From Oxytricha trifallax (Eukaryota; Ciliophora; Spirotrichea; Sporadotrichida; Oxytrichidae): 64,000 nucleotides of DNA. The stretch covers positions 124,001 through 188,000 of the forward strand of contig ARYC01000221.1 in NCBI GenBank assembly GCA_000711775.1. Reading direction: 5' to 3'. This document shows, piece after piece, positions 63,224 to 64,000 of this stretch; positions within the stretch are counted from its first letter, which is position 1; each line of letters begins with the position of its first letter. A model generated the notes under the pieces. That model saw nothing but the letters and a program-made list of their open reading frames with translations. It made no database searches and had not been told where the DNA came from. A program made the position numbers and the translations under genes.

Positions 63224-63640
63224 AATTTGCTATAAAAAGGAAGTAGAAGTTCCTCTGCTGTTTACTTGATTGTTATTCATTATAATTTATATTTATAAAA
63301 ATATAAAAGTGATATTGGGTTTATTCATTATATTATAAGATATCAGAAATATCCACTACTGTTTAATTTAAAAAAGTTACTATATTTTCAATTTTTGCGA
63401 TTGTTTGATTAACCAATATTTAAATTAATAAATATTATATCTTTTAAGGTCAGTTTTATCACAAAAACTGTGATATTATATAATTAAATGGGTAACTGAT
63501 CATAAGGAATTCGAAAGAATATAATATTCTAATAAGATTTAATCAGATTTAGTGGTTAACTTATATTTATATATCAGAGTTCATAATCAATTAATAATAA
63601 ATTTAATAACTAAACTAACAAAATCTATAACTCCTAAATC
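63224..63640. other. AT-rich intergenic stretch
   Basis: About 400 bases, AT-rich, no coding-like frame, between divergent genes. Confidence 0.5.
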
Positions 63641-63719
63641 AGAACAAAAACTATGAATATCGTTCATTAAATTTTATTGTCTTATTTTATAAGTTTTAAA
63701 GAAAAGGAATTAGTTCATT

Positions 63720-64000
63720 AATTTTATTTTCTTAATTTATTGGATTATACCAAGACCAGTCATTAACTAAAACATTGAAAATAGCTAATCAAACTTGATT
63801 AAAGTGATTAGACCACAGGCCTTCAGACCATCTTAAGAATCAGTGTTTAAGGTCCCACTTCCAAGAAAGCCAACCATTAACCAAGTTCAAAACAACGTGT
63901 AGTACCAATAATAACAGCAACAGTAAGTTATGTTGCACTGGAACCCCTTAACAATTGGTTAATAGCAATATGTCATCGCTTAAGTTCCACAACCTACCAG
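63720..64000 (+). CDS. Partial N-terminal coding region, Gln-rich, runs off the window
   Basis: A plus-strand frame reads YWIIPRPVINQNIENSQSNL, then IRPQAFRPSQESVFKVPLP and RKPTINQVQNNVQYQQQQ. It continues to LHWNPLTIGQQQYVIAQVP at the window end. The start codon is not fixed; ATGs at about 63653 exist but are not confirmed in frame. Eight consecutive Gln-type codons mix CAA, CAG, TAA and TAG, an internal proof of the code. Family not recognised. Confidence 0.5.

Overview
This is germline (micronuclear) DNA of a stichotrich/spirotrich ciliate of the Oxytricha-Stylonychia-Tetmemena type. Four things show it. Genes read correctly only if TAA and TAG are glutamine and TGA is the sole stop. A 5.25-kb transposon whose ends carry C4A4 telomere-type repeats sits inside a gene. 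Many reading frames are interrupted by AT-rich segments bounded by short direct repeats (pointers), and removing one pointer copy plus the segment restores the frame. Introns are tiny and AT-rich. The species cannot be fixed from the sequence alone.

Layout. 0-12 kb: NRF-6-type acyltransferase (partial), SLC35G/EamA transporter, an unknown protein, RRN3-like Pol I factor, a two-domain AAA ATPase and a CFAP97/Hemingway protein, several with internal eliminated sequences (IESs). 12-17.6 kb: mostly germline-limited DNA holding an incomplete gene on the minus strand, a GC-richer decayed region, and an inverted pair of C4A4C4 blocks. 17.6-21.2 kb: BART-like protein, ROMO1/Mgr2-type mitochondrial membrane protein, TraB-family protein. 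21.3-31.7 kb: a large LamG/cysteine-rich membrane protein gene split by the transposon (23391-28640), which resembles the telomere-bearing elements (TBE) and carries a DDE transposase, a 22-kDa-type ORF and a C2H2-finger/pseudokinase ORF. 31.7-43 kb: LRRC46-like, coiled-coil, pseudokinase and unknown genes, with a 925-bp nested inverted-repeat IES at 39.1-40.1 kb. 43-56.5 kb: TMEM258/OST5, RAD51, unknown Asn/Gln-rich proteins, ERGIC/Erv41-46-type, TTC29-like, methylmalonyl-CoA mutase and RPB5. 56.5-64 kb: unknown proteins and gene fragments.

The genes are unrelated housekeeping and ciliary genes, as expected if each ends up on its own small macronuclear chromosome. The biology that unites the window is programmed DNA elimination. 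I give pointer-level reconstructions for 11 IESs, plus a less certain one for the transposon. They range from 26-bp IESs to an 895-bp IES, a 925-bp palindromic element and a whole transposon. Start codons, intron ends and pointers were read by eye, so boundaries of multi-piece genes are approximate.
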